DNA of 64,000 nt from NCBI RefSeq assembly GCF_023091225.1, contig NZ_JAHWXM010000001.1, positions 620,001 through 684,000 of the forward strand, given 5' to 3'. A program made the translations under genes and the position numbers. The stretch is from Microbacterium galbinum. Its GTDB lineage: Bacteria; Actinomycetota; Actinomycetes; Actinomycetales; Microbacteriaceae. The notes beneath the pieces were generated by a model. It was given only the letters and a program-made list of their open reading frames with translations, was not told the origin of the DNA and ran no database searches. Each line of letters begins with the position of its first letter. The first letter of the stretch is position 1. This document shows, piece by piece, positions 63,126-64,000 of this stretch.

Positions 63126-64000
63126 GTGGCTGAGCAGCGCACAACGAATGCAGAGGGTGTCGAACCGCCCGCGAACTGGAAGCCGACCCCCGAAGCGAAG
63201 GCGAAGGCCACACGCTTCCGCTGGATCGCCGGAGCGCTGTGGCTCCTCGCGATCGTCGGTGAGGCCGTCGGCATCTTCTGGTTGCTCCGTCAGCGCGTGT
63301 TCGTCGGCGAGGACGGCACGTTCGTCCGCGACCCCGACACCGGTCTGCTCGAGGAGCAGGGCGTCACGGCGCAGTTCCCGCAGTGGGCGTTCATCGCGCT
63401 GCTCGTGCTGCTCGTCGTCATCGCCGCACTCTCGATCACCGGGTCGGTGCTCTGGAAGAAGGCCAATCGCCTGGACCCCGCGCGGAGATCCGACACCGTG
63501 CGCTTCTTCGTGCAGAATCAGCTCGGCGCGATCATCGCCGTCGTGGCGTTCCTCCCCCTGATCATCCTGGTCTTCCTCAACAAGGACATGGACAAGGGCC
63601 AGAAGACGACGGCGGGCATCGTCGGCATCGTGCTCGCGGCGATCGCGGTGTTCATCGGCGTCGACTTCGACCCGCCCTCCGTCGAGCAGTACACGGCCGA
63701 TCAGTCCGCGGTGATCCAGCTGCTGGGCAAGGACGAGGTCGTGTGGGTCGACGGCGGCGCCGTCTATCACGTGTGCGACGAGGTGTCGGCGATCCAGACC
63801 GGCAGCGAGATCCGCACCGGCACCACCGCCGAAGCGGTCGAGGCCGGCAAGATCCGCCTGACCCTCCAGTTCGGCTCCGAGCTGCGCGCCTGCGGCCTCC
63901 CGGTCCCCGAGAACGACGAGGAGATCACCGAGGCTCTCCGCGCGATCCAGGCCGGACAGGTCGACACCGTGCTGCCCGCACCGGTGTGGGCGGACCCGGC
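63126..64000 (+). CDS. Multi-helix membrane protein (3' end cut by window)
   Basis: This gene runs off the right window edge. A GTG at 63126 follows GAGGAGG. The visible 291 residues have four predicted membrane helices (about 32-53, 87-108, 131-150 and 163-177) and then a soluble part that begins FDPPSVEQYTADQSAVIQLL and contains two cysteines (YHVCDEV, LRACGLP). I do not recognise the family. It diverges from the two small membrane genes, possibly sharing a promoter region. Confidence 0.8.
   Translation, partial: MAEQRTTNAEGVEPPANWKPTPEAKAKATRFRWIAGALWLLAIVGEAVGIFWLLRQRVFVGEDGTFVRDPDTGLLEEQGVTAQFPQWAFIALLVLLVVIAALSITGSVLWKKANRLDPARRSDTVRFFVQNQLGAIIAVVAFLPLIILVFLNKDMDKGQKTTAGIVGIVLAAIAVFIGVDFDPPSVEQYTADQSAVIQLLGKDEVVWVDGGAVYHVCDEVSAIQTGSEIRTGTTAEAVEAGKIRLTLQFGSELRACGLPVPENDEEITEALRAIQAGQVDTVLPAPVWADP

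Noticed and set aside
1..64000. CRISPR array, insertion sequence, prophage or integron
   Set aside because: No regular repeat-spacer array, transposase, integrase, phage gene or att-like direct repeat next to the tRNAs was seen.

Overview
The window is high-GC chromosomal DNA, and its protein sequences and gene order fit an actinobacterium of the Microbacteriaceae, most likely Microbacterium or a close relative. This is inferred from gene content and order (no database search was possible). Nearly all of it is densely packed housekeeping sequence with ATGA/GTGA start-stop overlaps. I see no CRISPR array, transposase or prophage. Two tRNAs, several intrinsic-type terminators and some regulatory sites are visible.

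Layout. 1-5200: a SorC-type regulator diverging from a glycerol operon (glpD-glpF-glpK). 5200-7140: a LysR regulator diverging from an EamA exporter. 7034-16008: ffh, a TetR regulator, lipB-lipA, a DUF2004-like protein, ftsY and smc. 16009-21151: an accessory block on a housekeeping backbone, holding a 38-codon peptide, a 91-aa protein, two tandem double-GNAT proteins, a DUF2442/DUF4375 protein, a broken Imm22-like gene and a DUF1963-like gene. 21152-27896: mutM, rnc, rpmF, yceD, coaD, recG, rsmD and thiL. 27920-33316: a DUF3515 lipoprotein, a membrane protein, then ddl, gpsA, plsC and murA. 33382-35526: leuD and leuC behind a leucine-codon leader peptide. 35608-38213: a sulfhydrylase plus flavin monooxygenase pair. 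38231-43765: DUF427, a LON-domain protein, terC behind a probable yybP-ykoY riboswitch, a sigma factor with a DUF4349 partner, and an acyltransferase. 43825-51280: tRNA-Glu, an MBL hydrolase, a GNAT, pepN diverging from marR and a hydroxyacyl-CoA dehydrogenase, topoisomerase IB, and a proline/alanine-rich membrane protein. 51362-58218: tRNA-Gln, gltX, a methyltransferase, an MFS transporter, an FAH-family enzyme, ilvE and leuB. 58286-64000: a DHA2 exporter with its TetR regulator, serA and three membrane proteins.

How the genes work together. Glycerol enters through GlpF, is phosphorylated by GlpK and oxidised by GlpD; GpsA and PlsC serve phospholipid synthesis. Ffh and FtsY form the membrane-targeting pair. 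LeuCD, LeuB and IlvE cover most late steps of leucine synthesis, with LeuCD apparently under attenuation. GltX next to tRNA-Gln fits the indirect route to Gln-tRNA that is common in this phylum.

The most unusual segment is 16009-21151. It splits an otherwise conserved mutM-smc-ftsY neighbourhood, begins with an uncharacterised short peptide behind a good promoter and ribosome site, and ends in a group of immunity-type genes. One of these has two in-frame amber codons, and its upstream neighbour has an apparent dinucleotide insertion at its start.
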